Assembly: GCA_033026295.1 (NCBI GenBank)
Contig: JAUPFM010000107.1
Span: 1-64,000, forward strand
DNA length: 64,000 bases
Direction: 5' to 3'
DNA from: Channa striata
Taxonomy: Eukaryota; Chordata; Actinopteri; Anabantiformes; Channidae
Shown here: piece after piece, positions 63,901 to 64,000 of the stretch
Numbering within the stretch: the first letter of the stretch is position 1
Layout: every line of letters begins with the position of its first letter
Program-made: the position numbers and the translations under genes
The notes under the pieces: generated by a model
What the model was told of the DNA's origin: nothing
Seen by the model: the letters and a program-made list of their open reading frames with translations, nothing else
Databases searched by the model: none

Positions 63901-64000
63901 GCTTGTGGGATGTTTCCTTAAAAGACAGTAAATGCATGTAATTCAAGCATCCTTTTATGCTCATGAATCGCCTTTTCTCAGCGAGAAAATGCTGTTTTGA
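55000..64000 (+). repeat. Higher-order repeat region, ~11-14 monomers per unit, three copies plus a partial fourth
   Basis: Ordered markers recur: accaaattcaaat at 55391, 58141, 60299 and 62652; aaaatatgcttgtggg at about 56043, 58793, 60949 and 62325; gaagcctagcttg at about 56542, 59095 and 61445; aaaatgatgttttgaagcagagc at about 56930, 59478, 61828 and 63205. Spacings vary: 2750 then 2158 bp for the first marker, 2553 then 2350 for the third. Successive copies have therefore gained or lost single monomers or pairs. Confidence 0.75.

Larger units (their letters stand above)
39202..64000 (+). repeat. Satellite array, right block (same monomer, ~126 copies)
   Basis: Continuation of the same satellite, in the same orientation and phase, after the LINE. 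Unit starts at 63448, 63644 and 63841 give spacings of 196 and 197 bp. Variants carrying cttctgggatg with aaattcagtaaatatatg, and variants carrying tatgcttgtggg or taagtttgtggg, are common here and rare or absent in the first 20 kb, so the two ends of the array have drifted apart. No other gene or element is visible in the block. The array continues past base 64000, which falls inside a monomer. Confidence 0.97.

Noticed and set aside
1..64000. CRISPR array
   Set aside because: The repeats are contiguous 197-bp units with no unique spacers, and the LINE and genome context are eukaryotic.
1..64000. AATAAA in each monomer as real polyadenylation signals
   Set aside because: The hexamer is part of the fixed monomer sequence and there is no gene upstream for it to serve.
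1..64000. CENP-B box
   Set aside because: I looked for TTCG followed by A and CGGG at the right spacing. The monomer CpGs are in aatcgcc and cagcgag and do not fit.
1..64000. tRNA, 5S or other rRNA origin of the satellite
   Set aside because: No cloverleaf-like arms, no A/B box pair and no recognisable rRNA core were seen in the unit.

Overview
This window is almost entirely one tandem satellite DNA array from a eukaryotic nuclear genome. A head-to-tail AT-rich monomer of about 197 bp (first monomer 1-197, 71 G+C of 197) fills about 60.9 of the 64 kb, always in the same orientation. That is roughly 310 copies, estimated by dividing length by unit size. The array runs off both ends of the window. 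I found no host protein-coding gene, tRNA, rRNA or CRISPR array.

The one other element is a minus-strand non-LTR retrotransposon (LINE) of the RTE type at 36059-39184. It encodes an apurinic-like endonuclease and a reverse transcriptase, carries a short 3' UTR ending in a TAG-type triplet run, and is flanked by a perfect 17-bp target-site duplication. Its sequence style matches RTE elements that are very common in ray-finned fish, so a teleost genome is the most likely source. This is inference from recalled family resemblance, not a search. The coding region is broken by at least five small frameshifts but is otherwise well preserved.

Layout: 1-5.2 kb holds fairly simple monomers with a few locally rearranged units. 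About 5.2-21.7 kb is built from multi-monomer duplications (periods near 3.31, 2.34, 2.73 and 5.46 kb). About 21.7-34.8 kb is a more irregular mixture. Within it, 27.04-28.09 kb has short LINE-matching fragments interleaved with satellite. About 34.8-43.4 kb is a duplicated block (period about 3.13 kb once the LINE is removed); the LINE sits in the left copy and the right copy keeps the empty site. About 43.9-64 kb shows further higher-order repeats (periods near 5.50, 1.37, 0.39 and 2.16-2.75 kb).

The satellite was evidently amplified by repeated unequal exchange of multi-monomer blocks, and the LINE landed after at least one of those duplications. The monomer is close to a nucleosome repeat length and carries short dyad symmetries, so a centromeric or pericentromeric location is plausible but not shown by the sequence. 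The best candidates for a second look are the collinear LINE fragments at 27-28 kb (most likely a consensus or assembly blend), the hypervariable few-base spot in every monomer, and the empty-site/filled-site pair. I see no convincing new gene system here.
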